Shown here piece by piece: positions 27,046 through 35,741 of a stretch of 64,000 nt of DNA. Numbering within the stretch: position 1 is the first letter of the stretch; each line of letters starts with the position of its first letter. Source of the stretch: Mucilaginibacter sp. OK098 (GTDB lineage: Bacteria > Bacteroidota > Bacteroidia > Sphingobacteriales > Sphingobacteriaceae); NCBI RefSeq assembly GCF_900142915.1, contig NZ_FRCM01000001.1, positions 1,302,001-1,366,000 of the forward strand. The letters are read 5' to 3'. The notes under the pieces were generated by a model, which was not told the origin of the DNA, made no database searches, and saw only the letters and a list, made by a program, of their open reading frames with translations. Both the position numbers and the translations under genes were made by a program.

Positions 27046-27969
27046 ATGAAGGTAATCCAATTTGAAACATATGGCGACTCAAGCGTACTTCAGCTAAAGC
27101 AAGCTGACAAGCCGCAAGCCGGAGAAAATGAAATTTTAATAAAAGTAGCAGCGACTACGGTAAACCCCTTTGATATGAAGGTTCGCTCCGGGTCGATGCA
27201 AAAAATGATCCCCTTGAATTTACCATGGGTTCCCGGTTCTGACGCCGCCGGTACTATAGAAGCCATTGGCAGCGGGATTTCCCGTTTAAAGGTGGGCGAC
27301 AAAGTATTTGCCACCACCTTTGGCGGAACGTATGCAGAATATGTTGTTGTTAAGGAAGAACAGGCTTCATTGATCCCAAAAAACGTAAGCTTATCCGAAG
27401 CAGCAGCCCTGTCTATTCCAATAGTTACCTCTTATACCTTCCTTGTACAAGGCGGTGAGCTAAAGGGCGGCCAGCGCGTGTTAATCCACGGTGCCGCAGG
27501 TGGAGTTGGCGGAATAATGGTTCAAATGGCAAAAGCATTAGGCGCTTATGTTATCGGCACCGCTTCGGGCGAGGGGCTTGATCTTGTCAGATCTTTTGGC
27601 GCAGATGAGGTAATCGATCATAAAAAACAGGATTTTACTGAACTGGTAAAGGATGCCGACCTGGTAATTGATCTTGTTGGCGGCGAAACGCAGGCTAAAT
27701 CCTTCATGGTAGTAAAAAAAGGTGGCAAATTATTGAGCGCGGTTATGCCGCCTTCGCAGGAACTGGCACAACAGTATGGTATCACCGCACAATTTATCTC
27801 GTCGGAAGCATCCTATAAAAAATTAGAATTTGGCGCAAAACTGGTGGAAGAAGGTAAAATTAAAATACAAATTGCCAAAACGTTGAAGCTGGAAGATGCT
27901 GCCGAGGCACAGGATCTTTTATCGGCAGGCGGGGTTAATGGGAAGGTGGTGTTGATTGTTGCGGATTGA
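27046..27969 (+). CDS. NAD(P)H quinone oxidoreductase-like MDR protein
   Basis: A protein of 307 residues of the zinc-free medium-chain dehydrogenase/reductase family. The GroES-like half has VAATTVNPFDMKVR and PGSDAAGTI. The Rossmann half has HGAAGGVGG (148-156), the loop that marks quinone oxidoreductases (QOR group), and no structural-zinc Cys cluster. It probably reduces a quinone or enone with NADPH. It stands alone. Confidence 0.85.
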   Translation: MKVIQFETYGDSSVLQLKQADKPQAGENEILIKVAATTVNPFDMKVRSGSMQKMIPLNLPWVPGSDAAGTIEAIGSGISRLKVGDKVFATTFGGTYAEYVVVKEEQASLIPKNVSLSEAAALSIPIVTSYTFLVQGGELKGGQRVLIHGAAGGVGGIMVQMAKALGAYVIGTASGEGLDLVRSFGADEVIDHKKQDFTELVKDADLVIDLVGGETQAKSFMVVKKGGKLLSAVMPPSQELAQQYGITAQFISSEASYKKLEFGAKLVEEGKIKIQIAKTLKLEDAAEAQDLLSAGGVNGKVVLIVAD

Positions 27970-28016
27970 TTAAGACGGGAATTAATCTATAAGGCAGACT
28001 GTTGATGTTTGCTGCC

Positions 28017-28133
28017 GTTGTTGGTGTTGTCACCAACAACATATGATGCATGTGATGTGCACATAGCCGTTGACACATCTGCTGTAAGATAACCTCCGGC
28101 TTCATCCTGCTTGTTGGTGACAACACCAACAAG
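28017..28133. repeat. Element bounded by two mirror-image hairpins
   Basis: GTTGTTGGTG-TTGT-CACCAACAAC at 28017-28040 and CTTGTTGGTG-ACAA-CACCAACAAG at 28110-28133. Each is a perfect 10-bp hairpin, and each is nearly the reverse complement of the other, enclosing about 70 bp. Non-coding, between the MDR gene and the PASTA gene. Confidence 0.75.
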
Positions 28134-28241
28134 GGCGGAGCTTTTCCTACGAATAACAAATCCGAAATCGAAAATCCGAATTCCGAAATTTTTCCCTTAT
28201 GTTTGATTCCAAATTGACTATAATCATCCCTATACAAACAG

Positions 28242-29030
28242 ATGCGTAAATTTTGGGCTTATTTAAAAACTGTACAATTCCGCACCAACCTGCTGCTGGC
28301 CGTAGGCACTGTAGTAGTTGTTGTTATGATAGTGTTCTTTAGCTTAAGCTTTTATACCCGGCATGGTACAGGCATCCCGGTGCCGCAGCTCAAAGGCCTG
28401 CAGGTTGAAAAGGCAATGAGTTTATTAAAAGAGCAGGGGTTTGAATATAAAATAGATTCAGTTTATGTGCTTGACCAGGCGCCTGGTTCGGTTGTTGAGC
28501 AGGACCCTGATCCCGGCACCAATGTTAAAGAAAACAGGACGATCTACCTAACCGTAGTTACCCGCCTTGCCCCCAACGTTTCTATGCCTGATCTTGAACC
28601 CTATACCTACCGCGAAGCAGTGGCAACGCTGGCAAATTATGGGTTAAAAGTGGGTGACACTACCTATAAGTCAGACATAGCGCGGGACAGGATCCTTGAA
28701 ATGCGTTTTGGCGGACAGCCCATAAAAGCAGGCAGCAAGATCCCCAAAGGCTCAAGAATTGACCTGGTATTGGGCAACGGCGAGGGCGCAAGCGAAGTGG
28801 AGATCCCTGACCTGCTAAATAAGGATTTTGATGAGGCCAAATTTGTAATAAAAAATGGCGGTTTAACCATCGGCACCATAACTTACCAGGGTGCTATAAC
28901 CGATTCAACAAGTTTAGTGGTTACAGCACAATCACCCAGGAAAACCGACTCGTTAACAAAAACAAGCAACGGTACCCGGATTAACCTTACAGTTTCACAA
29001 GGTAAAAAAACTGATGTCCCCAATCAATAG
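28242..29030 (+). CDS. Membrane-anchored PASTA-domain protein
   Basis: A protein of 262 residues: a short cytoplasmic tail, one membrane helix (about 17-38), then three PASTA domains (about 43-106, 110-178, 183-254), with typical starts such as PVPQLKGLQVEKAMSLLKE and VSMPDLEPYTYREAVATL. PASTA domains bind muropeptides or help localise proteins at the cell wall. It has no kinase or transpeptidase part. It opens a plus-strand cluster with mltG, and the next gene overlaps its end by 17 bp. Confidence 0.88.
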   Translation: MRKFWAYLKTVQFRTNLLLAVGTVVVVVMIVFFSLSFYTRHGTGIPVPQLKGLQVEKAMSLLKEQGFEYKIDSVYVLDQAPGSVVEQDPDPGTNVKENRTIYLTVVTRLAPNVSMPDLEPYTYREAVATLANYGLKVGDTTYKSDIARDRILEMRFGGQPIKAGSKIPKGSRIDLVLGNGEGASEVEIPDLLNKDFDEAKFVIKNGGLTIGTITYQGAITDSTSLVVTAQSPRKTDSLTKTSNGTRINLTVSQGKKTDVPNQ

Positions 29031-29316
29031 CAAGGAATTACTTACCAGGATCCAAAATGGCGAAAGTTTAAATTTGCTTGATGTTAGAGAAAGTATAGAG
29101 TACCATACTTATAACATCGGAGGTACAAATATGCCTTTATCAACGTTAAACAATAACATAAACCAATTAGGATATAACAAAACAGACGAAATTATTGTTA
29201 TTTGTAAAGTGGGTTTACGAAGCCAAACTGCAACAACAATATTAACTGAGCATGGCTACCTGCAAGTACGTAACTTAACCGGTGGTTTAATGGCAATACA
29301 AAAATTAAAACAATAA
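29014..29316 (+). CDS. Rhodanese-like domain protein
   Basis: A protein of 100 residues, a single rhodanese domain: an N-terminal NLLDVRESIEY and the active-site loop CKVGLRS (Cys64 to Ser70) that carries the persulfide Cys. Members transfer sulfur or sense redox state. The start overlaps the end of the PASTA gene by 17 bp, and mltG starts 11 bp after, so it is in an operon with cell-wall genes. Confidence 0.85.
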   Translation: MSPINSKELLTRIQNGESLNLLDVRESIEYHTYNIGGTNMPLSTLNNNINQLGYNKTDEIIVICKVGLRSQTATTILTEHGYLQVRNLTGGLMAIQKLKQ

Positions 29317-29327
29317 AATATTTTAAA

Positions 29328-30383
29328 ATGACAGCAAAAAAAGCATCATCAGGCGGAACCTTTAGAAAGTTTATTGTAGCTATGGTGATCATACTTATTA
29401 TAGCACTTGGATTTACCGGACTAAACTACTACCTGAAATACTTTAGCCCCAATGTAACCGACAAACAGGAATATCTTTACATCCATACCGGTTCTGATTT
29501 TAATGCCGTTTATAAAACCATACAGGAACAGGGAATGGTTAAGGATACCGCCAGCTTTTATAAGGCTGCCGAAAATATGAACTATGTGAGCCGCGTTAAA
29601 CCGGGCCGCTATCACCTGCGCAATGGCATGAGCAATCGCAAGCTGATAAACATGCTGGCATCAGGCACACAGGAGCCGGTTACCCTCAACTTTCATAACT
29701 TAAGGCTCAAGGAAGAGTTTGCCGGCTTTGTAGCTAAAAAGATAGAACCGGATTCAACCGCTATTATCCGTTTGCTGGATTCAACAAGTTTTGTACAACA
29801 ATATGGCTTTACAACAGATAACTTGTATACCATGTTTTTGCCAAACAGCTACCAGCTATACTGGAATACCACGCCCGAAAAGTTTTTTAAGCGGATGTAC
29901 GCCAACTATGAAAAATTCTGGACCCCGGAGCGCAAGCAAAAGGCTGCTGCAATTAACCTTACGCCTATAGAAGTTTCTGTTTTAGCGTCTATTGTTGATG
30001 CCGAGGCTTTGCATGACGATGAAATGCCAGCAGTGGCCGGATTATATTTAAACCGCCTTAAAAAAGGCATGAAGCTGGAGGCCGACCCCACCGTTATTTT
30101 TGCGCAAAATGATTTCACTATAAAAAGAGTGCTTAACCGGTACCTTTCTATAAACTCGCCCTATAACACATATATGCATACAGGTTTGCCTCCGGGTCCA
30201 ATCATGATGCCATCGGTTAACGCGGTAAATTCGGTGCTTGATTACCAGAAAAATGACTATATTTATATGTGTGCCAAAGCCGATTTTTCAGGCTATCATG
30301 CATTTGCCACCAATATGGCAGATCACCTGGTTAACGCGCATAAATTTCAGCAGGCGTTGAATGACAGAAACATCAAAAAATAA
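29328..30383 (+). CDS. mltG: Endolytic murein transglycosylase
   Basis: A protein of 351 residues: one membrane helix (about 14-36), a LysM-like segment, and the YceG/MltG catalytic domain. The motif ASIVDAEA (220-227, Glu226) corresponds to the E. coli ASIVEKET active-site motif, and LEADPTVIFA and PSYNTY-like SPYNTYMHTGLPPGPI follow. MltG cuts nascent glycan strands at the inner membrane and sets their length. Its stop overlaps the start of the thioesterase gene (TAATG). Confidence 0.93.
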   Translation: MTAKKASSGGTFRKFIVAMVIILIIALGFTGLNYYLKYFSPNVTDKQEYLYIHTGSDFNAVYKTIQEQGMVKDTASFYKAAENMNYVSRVKPGRYHLRNGMSNRKLINMLASGTQEPVTLNFHNLRLKEEFAGFVAKKIEPDSTAIIRLLDSTSFVQQYGFTTDNLYTMFLPNSYQLYWNTTPEKFFKRMYANYEKFWTPERKQKAAAINLTPIEVSVLASIVDAEALHDDEMPAVAGLYLNRLKKGMKLEADPTVIFAQNDFTIKRVLNRYLSINSPYNTYMHTGLPPGPIMMPSVNAVNSVLDYQKNDYIYMCAKADFSGYHAFATNMADHLVNAHKFQQALNDRNIKK

Positions 30384-30790
30384 TGTTTGAGCATTCTACC
30401 AAATTAAGGGTGCGGTACGGCGAAACCGACCAGATGGGCTATATGTATTATGGTAATTATGCCGAGTTTTATGAGGTGGGCCGCGTAGAAATGCTGCGCA
30501 GCCTTGGTCTTACCTACAGCGGTATGGAAGAATCAGGCATTATGATGCCCGTTTTAGAGTTGAGCTGCAAATACCTGAAACCGGCATTGTACGATGAAGA
30601 AATAACTATAAAAGTTATAATGAACGAGATGCCCCGGATAAAGATCCACTTTAAATATGAGCTTTATAACGAAAAGCAGGAGCTGATAAATACCGGCGAA
30701 ACCCTGTTGGTGTTTATCAATATGAAAACCAACCGCCCCTGCCTTGCCCCGCAGGAATTTCGTGATAAATTAAAGCCGTTTTTTGAGTAA
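30383..30790 (+). CDS. YbgC-type acyl-CoA thioesterase
   Basis: A protein of 135 residues with the hotdog 4HBT fold and the motif RYGETDQMGYMYYGNY, with Asp16 at the catalytic position. E. coli YbgC is a Tol-Pal-associated thioesterase. The start is coupled to the stop of mltG (TAATG), and the BrkB-like gene starts 10 bp later, so it sits in the middle of the envelope cluster. Confidence 0.88.
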   Translation: MFEHSTKLRVRYGETDQMGYMYYGNYAEFYEVGRVEMLRSLGLTYSGMEESGIMMPVLELSCKYLKPALYDEEITIKVIMNEMPRIKIHFKYELYNEKQELINTGETLLVFINMKTNRPCLAPQEFRDKLKPFFE

Positions 30791-30800
30791 GTTTGATTAA

Positions 30801-31769
30801 ATGAAGTGGACACATCGTCTTTTACTCCGGTTTAAGTTTTACCAAAGATTTATCAGGTGGTCAAAGTCATACATACTGCCGGGTTTTGATCCTTTGCCCT
30901 TATATAACGTGGCCTCCTTTTTTTCGCATGAGATCCAGCAGCGTACATTATTAAACAAGGCATCGGCGCTTGCATTTAACTTTATGCTGGCATTTTTCCC
31001 GGCCACTATATTTTTGTTTACGCTTATCCCCTATATTCCTATAAAAAACTTCCAGGGGCAACTGCTTTCCCTGCTTTCAACTCTTTTGCCATACAACGCC
31101 TATATGGCTTTCCAGGCAACCATTGAGGACATTGTACGGATCCATAACGGGAAGTTCTTATTGTTGGGATTTGTATCCGCCTTATATTTTGCGACAAACG
31201 GGATCAGTAATTTAATGCAGGCGTTTAACCGCTCGTCACTTATTATTGAAAAACGGACGTGGCTGAAACGACGAAGCATAGCGCTGGCGCTTACCGTAGT
31301 AATAAGCGTGGCCCTTTTAGTTGCCATTACATTAATGACCGCCGGCGAAGCCCTGATAAGCCTTTTAAAATCGCATGTACAGGAGAAAAGTCCTTTTTGG
31401 ATCTATTTGCTAACCCTTTCGCGCTGGATAATTATAATAGCCATATTTTTTGTTTCCATATCCTTATTATACCGTTACGGGCCCGCCAATAAACAGAAAT
31501 GGAAATTTTTAAGCACAGGCTCCATAATGGCAACTATCCTGGCCATATTAACCTCCATGGGCTTTACTTATTACATTAACCACTTCTCATCATACAACAA
31601 GGTGTATGGTTCATTAGGCGGCCTTATTATATTAATGCTGTGGCTTTACCTAAACTCGCTGGTGCTGCTGATAGGTTTTGAGCTGAATGCAAGCATAGAA
31701 TATTCAAAGCGGAACATAAAAGTGGTGAAACCAATGTTCAACAGCTTTCGTCAAAAGCCGTCGGAATAA
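30801..31769 (+). CDS. YihY/BrkB family membrane protein
   Basis: A protein of 322 residues with six predicted helices (about 57-80, 110-130, 155-180, 198-220, 232-255, 262-285) and the YihY/UPF0761 motifs KASALAFNFMLAFFPATIF and YGSLGGLIILMLWLYLNS. It has been called ribonuclease BN by mistake in old annotations; it is an integral inner-membrane protein of uncertain role. Last gene of the PASTA-mltG cluster. Confidence 0.88.
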   Translation: MKWTHRLLLRFKFYQRFIRWSKSYILPGFDPLPLYNVASFFSHEIQQRTLLNKASALAFNFMLAFFPATIFLFTLIPYIPIKNFQGQLLSLLSTLLPYNAYMAFQATIEDIVRIHNGKFLLLGFVSALYFATNGISNLMQAFNRSSLIIEKRTWLKRRSIALALTVVISVALLVAITLMTAGEALISLLKSHVQEKSPFWIYLLTLSRWIIIIAIFFVSISLLYRYGPANKQKWKFLSTGSIMATILAILTSMGFTYYINHFSSYNKVYGSLGGLIILMLWLYLNSLVLLIGFELNASIEYSKRNIKVVKPMFNSFRQKPSE

Positions 31770-31958
31770 GAAATTTAATGCGTTATAACAGCTTTTTTAA
31801 GCAGTTTTTAACAGGTGTTAACAAGATAAATTTTTGACCTGGCATATAAATCAGCCCAAAAATAGCGCTCAAGACTCAACAAATCAGCAACTTATAACTA
31901 AATAAAAAAACTTCACATCAAATTTGCCAATTCGCCCCGGTTTTGTACTTTTGACCCC

Positions 31959-32045
31959 GGAGAGCTGGCAGAGTGGTCGATTGCGGCAGTCTTGAAAACT
32001 GTTGAACTGTGAAAGGTTCCTGGGGTTCGAATCCCTAGCTCTCCG
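31959..32045 (+). tRNA. tRNA-Ser (anticodon UGA)
   Basis: An 87-nt class II tRNA. The acceptor stem GGAGAGC pairs with GCTCTCC. The anticodon arm GCAGT-CTTGAAA-ACTGT gives anticodon TGA. A long variable arm follows, and the T arm is GGGGTTCGAATCCC (Tpsi loop TTCGAAT). CCA is not encoded. An intrinsic terminator follows 25 bp later. Confidence 0.95.
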
Positions 32046-32069
32046 CTTAATAAGATTTTAGAACATCAG

Positions 32070-32099
32070 GCCTGTAGATTAATATCTGCAGGCTTTTTT
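32070..32099 (+). terminator. Intrinsic terminator after tRNA-Ser
   Basis: GCCTGTAGAT and ATCTGCAGGC form a 10-bp stem (one G-T pair) around TAAT, followed by six T. Confidence 0.85.
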
Positions 32100-32261
32100 A
32101 TTCCCATTTCCCCAGGCTTTATCTATCTCAAATCACCATCGATGGTCTTTAATCGTTTTCATTATTAGTGTTAGAGAACATATATCCAATGTGACCTTTT
32201 ATTTTCATGATAAATAATTTAGCTGGTACAAAGTTATTCCTATATTTCTATCACTTATGGG

Positions 32262-32275
32262 ACCAGTTCACCAAA
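32262..32275. promoter_or_regulatory. Candidate MocR operator at its own gene
   Basis: GGGACCA lies about 25 bp before the MocR start. The same heptamer, and CTGGACC / CTGGCCC, occur before the cupin gene at 33793-33834. Shared half-sites at both promoters suggest autoregulation; no data here show binding. Confidence 0.35.
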
Positions 32276-32291
32276 CTGAAATATAACGGTA

Positions 32292-33779
32292 ATGAAAAAA
32301 ACAGTAATGATACCATTCCAGACACTGCTTGTGATCGATAAAAACAGCAGAGTGCCTGCCTATCTGCAGTTGGCCAATAAACTAATTGTGCTGATCCAGG
32401 AAGGCAAGATGCTTCCCGGTGGAATTTTGCCAGGTACGCGACAGATGGCAATAACGCTTCTAATCAACCGTAAAACAGTGACCCGGGCTTACGAAGAACT
32501 TATCGCGCAGGATTGGATCGAAACCATGCCGCAAAAAGGATACAGGATCATACCTGAACTACCAGTGATCAAACCACGCTCCTTCCAACCTAAAAATAAC
32601 TTTAAATCGTCAGATCCTCACGAGCAGGAAAGGATGGAGATCCCCAACGCTTATTTTAACCTGGACTACAATACATTAAAAGGTTCGGATATTGTTGTCA
32701 ATGATGGCTATCCGGACATCAATCATTTACCCTATAACGAACTGTTGAAACAGTACCGGAAACAATTCAACAAAAAAAACCTGAAACAGCAAATGACCCT
32801 GAGGGATGATGGGGGAATCCAGACGCTCAAACAGGCCACCTGCAATTTCCTGAATGAAACACGCGGTATCAATATTTCAGAAAATGAAGTGGTCATTACA
32901 CGAGGCGCTCAGATGGCCATTTATATTGCTGCTTGCTTACTGTTGACTCCAGGGGATAAGGTAGCAGTAAGCGACCCCAATTATTCTTTCGCTGATAAAG
33001 TACTTAAAAATGCAGGCGCGGCGTTTGTAAACGTGCCTATCGATGAGGAAGGGATGGATATGGATTATCTGGAAACACAACTTAAGCGCGGAGAGATCAA
33101 GTTGCTGTATATCGTTCCCCATCACCACCATCCGACAACCGTGACCATGAGCGCCTCACGCAGGCTCAAATTATTGCAGTTGATCAGGACCTACCAGTTC
33201 TGGGTGATCGAGGATGACTATGATTACGACTTTCATTTTAAAAACAGCCCCATTCTCCCGTTGGCAAGTTCTGATCACGGGGGAAAAATTATTTACATCG
33301 GCTCTTTTACCAAACAGCTGGCACCTTCTTTTCGTATTGGCTATATGGTTGGTGCACCTGCAATTATCCGGAAGGCAATTAACCTGCGGCTAATGATCGA
33401 TCTCCGCGGCGATACATTTATGGAACAAACCGTCGCAGATATGATCAATAGCGGCGACCTCAGCAGGCACATCAAGAAAACCAACAAAATATATGCACAC
33501 CGTTGCGCATATACTTGCCGCCTTCTACAGGAAAAGCTAGGTGATAAAATAAGTTTCAGGCAACCTTATGGCGGACTGGCTATCTGGGTGAAATTCAATG
33601 TACAGAATAACATTGAACAGCTTATCAAAAAAGCCGCAGCTTCCGGACTATATTTTATCAGCAGTATCTATGTGAATGAAGGTGATCCAAACCATAATGG
33701 CCTTCGGTTTGGGTTTGCCTCGTTAACCGAGGATGAAATAGAAAGGGCTGTTGATATCCTGTCCCGCTTGGTCATCTAA
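32292..33779 (+). CDS. MocR/PdxR-type GntR regulator with aminotransferase domain
   Basis: A protein of 495 residues: an N-terminal GntR winged helix (about 20-88, with LPGTRQMAITLLINRKTVTR) joined to a fold-type I aminotransferase domain that binds PLP, with Schiff-base Lys in SFTKQLAPSFRIGY and the SDPNYS and EDDYDYDF motifs. Members regulate vitamin B6, GABA or taurine genes and respond to PLP or its adducts. Downstream are secreted cupin, NTF2-like and YceI genes, not B6 genes, so the target is probably that group. Confidence 0.88.
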   Translation: MKKTVMIPFQTLLVIDKNSRVPAYLQLANKLIVLIQEGKMLPGGILPGTRQMAITLLINRKTVTRAYEELIAQDWIETMPQKGYRIIPELPVIKPRSFQPKNNFKSSDPHEQERMEIPNAYFNLDYNTLKGSDIVVNDGYPDINHLPYNELLKQYRKQFNKKNLKQQMTLRDDGGIQTLKQATCNFLNETRGINISENEVVITRGAQMAIYIAACLLLTPGDKVAVSDPNYSFADKVLKNAGAAFVNVPIDEEGMDMDYLETQLKRGEIKLLYIVPHHHHPTTVTMSASRRLKLLQLIRTYQFWVIEDDYDYDFHFKNSPILPLASSDHGGKIIYIGSFTKQLAPSFRIGYMVGAPAIIRKAINLRLMIDLRGDTFMEQTVADMINSGDLSRHIKKTNKIYAHRCAYTCRLLQEKLGDKISFRQPYGGLAIWVKFNVQNNIEQLIKKAAASGLYFISSIYVNEGDPNHNGLRFGFASLTEDEIERAVDILSRLVI

Positions 33780-33792
33780 ATCTAATAAACCA

Positions 33793-33854
33793 ACTGGCCC
33801 AATCATATAGTTAATTCTGGACCCAAATACGGGACCATTACTGATATAGTTTTG
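33793..33854 (+). promoter_or_regulatory. Candidate operator and promoter of the cupin gene
   Basis: CTGGCCC, CTGGACC and GGGACCA occur within 45 bp, and TAGTTTTG (33847-33854) fits the Bacteroidota -7 consensus TAnnTTTG. No matching -33 TTTG was seen at ideal distance. The half-sites resemble the one before the MocR gene. Confidence 0.35.
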
Positions 33855-33899
33855 CCATAACAAATGCGATTAAAGCATTTGTTAGCAATAAAACATTAT

Positions 33900-34322
33900 A
33901 TGAAAAAGCTATCAATTTCTCTTTTCGCCCTTTGCGCCTTCTTAACGACGAGCGTAAAGGCGCAGGTTCATGACGAAAACTCTCCGGTGAAGATCCCACC
34001 GCAGGTCATTTTTAAACAACTTATCCAGTTGTCGGGTATCAAAGAACAGGAAGTAACAATGGCCATCGTTACTTATTCCCCCGGTGAAACATCCTCAGCG
34101 CACAGGCATCCCATTCCAACCTTCGGCTATGTTCTGGAGGGTGAAATAGAATCCACCTTTGAAGGTAAAGTTTATCATTATAAGCCAGGTGACGCCTTCT
34201 TTGAGGAACCAAACGGTCTCCACTCCGGAACAAGGAACGTCAACGAAGATAAACCGGCAAAACTGCTCGCGTTTTTCGTCGGAGATAAGAATAAACCAAT
34301 CATCGTACCGGAAAAAAAATAA
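33900..34322 (+). CDS. Secreted cupin-domain protein
   Basis: A protein of 140 residues from the ATG at 33900 (MKKLSISLFALCAF); an in-frame ATG 36 bp upstream would put extra residues before the signal peptide. Signal cleavage is likely near VKA/QVH (21-22). One cupin barrel has metal ligands His68, His70 and Glu80 (SAHRHPIPTFGYVLEGE) and His108 (GLHSGT). Many secreted cupins are of unknown substrate. It heads a plus-strand row of small exported proteins under a MocR regulator. Confidence 0.8.
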   Translation: MKKLSISLFALCAFLTTSVKAQVHDENSPVKIPPQVIFKQLIQLSGIKEQEVTMAIVTYSPGETSSAHRHPIPTFGYVLEGEIESTFEGKVYHYKPGDAFFEEPNGLHSGTRNVNEDKPAKLLAFFVGDKNKPIIVPEKK

Positions 34323-34382
34323 TTTTTAGCGCGAAAACCGATAAAACGAGCATCAGGTTTTTATCATTTAAACAGGAACCAT

Positions 34383-34499
34383 ATGTACACGACCATTTTT
34401 TTCATTACAAAATTAGTATCCCTTTCTTGCGTAGCAGTGATCATTTACATGGCTATAGCCGCCGGAGAATTGGATGGTCACGAAGGAACCATTTATTAA
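34383..34499 (+). CDS. Micro-protein with one membrane helix
   Basis: A short frame of 38 residues beginning MYTTIFFITKLVSLSCVAVI and ending with an acidic tail GELDGHEGTIY. It has a good ribosome-binding site (AGGAACC, 3-9 bp before ATG) and one hydrophobic helix (about 3-27). It lies 60 bp after the cupin gene in the same direction. I do not recognise a family. The RBS and the hydrophobic-then-acidic pattern support a real gene, but it is short. Confidence 0.5.
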   Translation: MYTTIFFITKLVSLSCVAVIIYMAIAAGELDGHEGTIY

Positions 34500-34595
34500 T
34501 TCATCGCATCAAATACAAGTTAAAGGACTAAGCGGGTTATCATTCGTCCCGTAACTTAAGTAAAACGAATGATTAATTAAGAAAAGTAACAAATT

Positions 34596-35060
34596 ATGAA
34601 ACATTTAAAAAAAATCCTGCTCATGGTACTATTAAGTTCAACAAGTATGGCATTCGCACAGAGTGCTAAGGAAAAAAAATCGATCGAAGCCGAGGTAAGG
34701 AAACTTGACCTGGCACAGGCGGATGCAAATTTTAAAGGTGATACGGCTGCTATTAACAGTTTCTGGCCGGATGACTTTATCATTAACAATCAATTTAACC
34801 AGGTAGATGGCGGAGAACGTATCCGGAAAGGTATTGTAACGTATTCCTCCTTCATCCGGAACATCGAAGTAGTGCGGGTACATGGAAATACCGTCATTGT
34901 AATGGGTAACGAAACGGTGGTACCTAAGGGCACCTCCCCGGACGCCGGTAAAACATGGCACCGCCGTTATACCGATGTATGGATGAACGTGAAAGGCAAG
35001 TGGTGGATGGTCGCCCGTCATGCCCATACCGTACCGCCACCACAAACGACTAATGGTTAA
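34596..35060 (+). CDS. Secreted NTF2-like (DUF4440/SnoaL-type) protein
   Basis: A protein of 154 residues with a signal peptide (cleavage near AFA/QSA, 21-22). The body is an NTF2-like alpha+beta cone: LAQADANFKGDTAAINSFWP, then VHGNTVIVMGNETV and RRYTDVWMNVKGKWWMVARH. DUF4440 members include ketosteroid-isomerase-like proteins; most secreted ones are uncharacterised. It follows the micro-protein and precedes the YceI gene. Confidence 0.8.
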   Translation: MKHLKKILLMVLLSSTSMAFAQSAKEKKSIEAEVRKLDLAQADANFKGDTAAINSFWPDDFIINNQFNQVDGGERIRKGIVTYSSFIRNIEVVRVHGNTVIVMGNETVVPKGTSPDAGKTWHRRYTDVWMNVKGKWWMVARHAHTVPPPQTTNG

Positions 35061-35077
35061 TAAACGCCATATAGTTA

Positions 35078-35112
35078 AATTCCTAATCATGCCATGAGCA
35101 TGATTAGGAATT
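35078..35112. terminator. Perfect 15-bp hairpin after the NTF2-like gene
   Basis: AATTCCTAATCATGC and GCATGATTAGGAATT flank a 5-nt loop. There is no clear U run after it, so it may be an RNA-stability hairpin rather than a terminator. Confidence 0.5.
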
Positions 35113-35168
35113 ATTTGCAATTAAAATACCGATTAACGAAAGATTTACTTAAACAATATTCTTAAATT

Positions 35169-35741
35169 ATGAAAAAACTAATGATACTTGCGGCAGCCAT
35201 TATAATTCGAACGGCTGTTTTTTCCCAGACCTGGAAAGCTGACAAAGGCCATTCTCACGTCACTTTTACCATCACCCACCTTGCCATATCTGATGTTGAC
35301 GGTTCATTTACCGATTTCGACGCTACGATAACCGCTACGAAACCGGATTTCAGTGATGCGAATTTTAATTTTAGCGCTTATACCAATTCCATTAATACGA
35401 ATAACGATTACCGTGACAAAGACTTGAGGTCCGAACATTTTTTTGAGGTCGAAAAGTATCCTGCAATCGTTTTCTCAAGTACCGGAATAAAACCAACCGG
35501 TAAAAATCACTATAAGATAACCGGAAATATGGAGCTGCACGGTGTAGTTAGGCCTGTCGTATTCGACCTCGTTTACCGTGGTACTGTGGTTAACCCGAAT
35601 AATAAAAAGATAACTGCCGGATTCATTGCTACTGGGGTGATCAAGCGCTCGGTTTTTGGCTTTGCGAGCGGATACCTGTCAGCGGCACTTAGCGATGAAG
35701 TTACCTTTAAAGCCTCCGGAGAATTTACGAAAGTTGATTAA
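35169..35741 (+). CDS. YceI family periplasmic protein
   Basis: A protein of 190 residues with a signal peptide (cleavage near VFS/QTW, 19-20) and one YceI lipocalin-like barrel: WKADKGHSHVTFTITHL at the start, RSEHFFEVEKYPAIVF in the middle and GVIKRSVFGF near the end. YceI proteins bind isoprenoids in a hydrophobic pocket. It ends the row of small exported proteins that starts with the cupin. Confidence 0.9.
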   Translation: MKKLMILAAAIIIRTAVFSQTWKADKGHSHVTFTITHLAISDVDGSFTDFDATITATKPDFSDANFNFSAYTNSINTNNDYRDKDLRSEHFFEVEKYPAIVFSSTGIKPTGKNHYKITGNMELHGVVRPVVFDLVYRGTVVNPNNKKITAGFIATGVIKRSVFGFASGYLSAALSDEVTFKASGEFTKVD

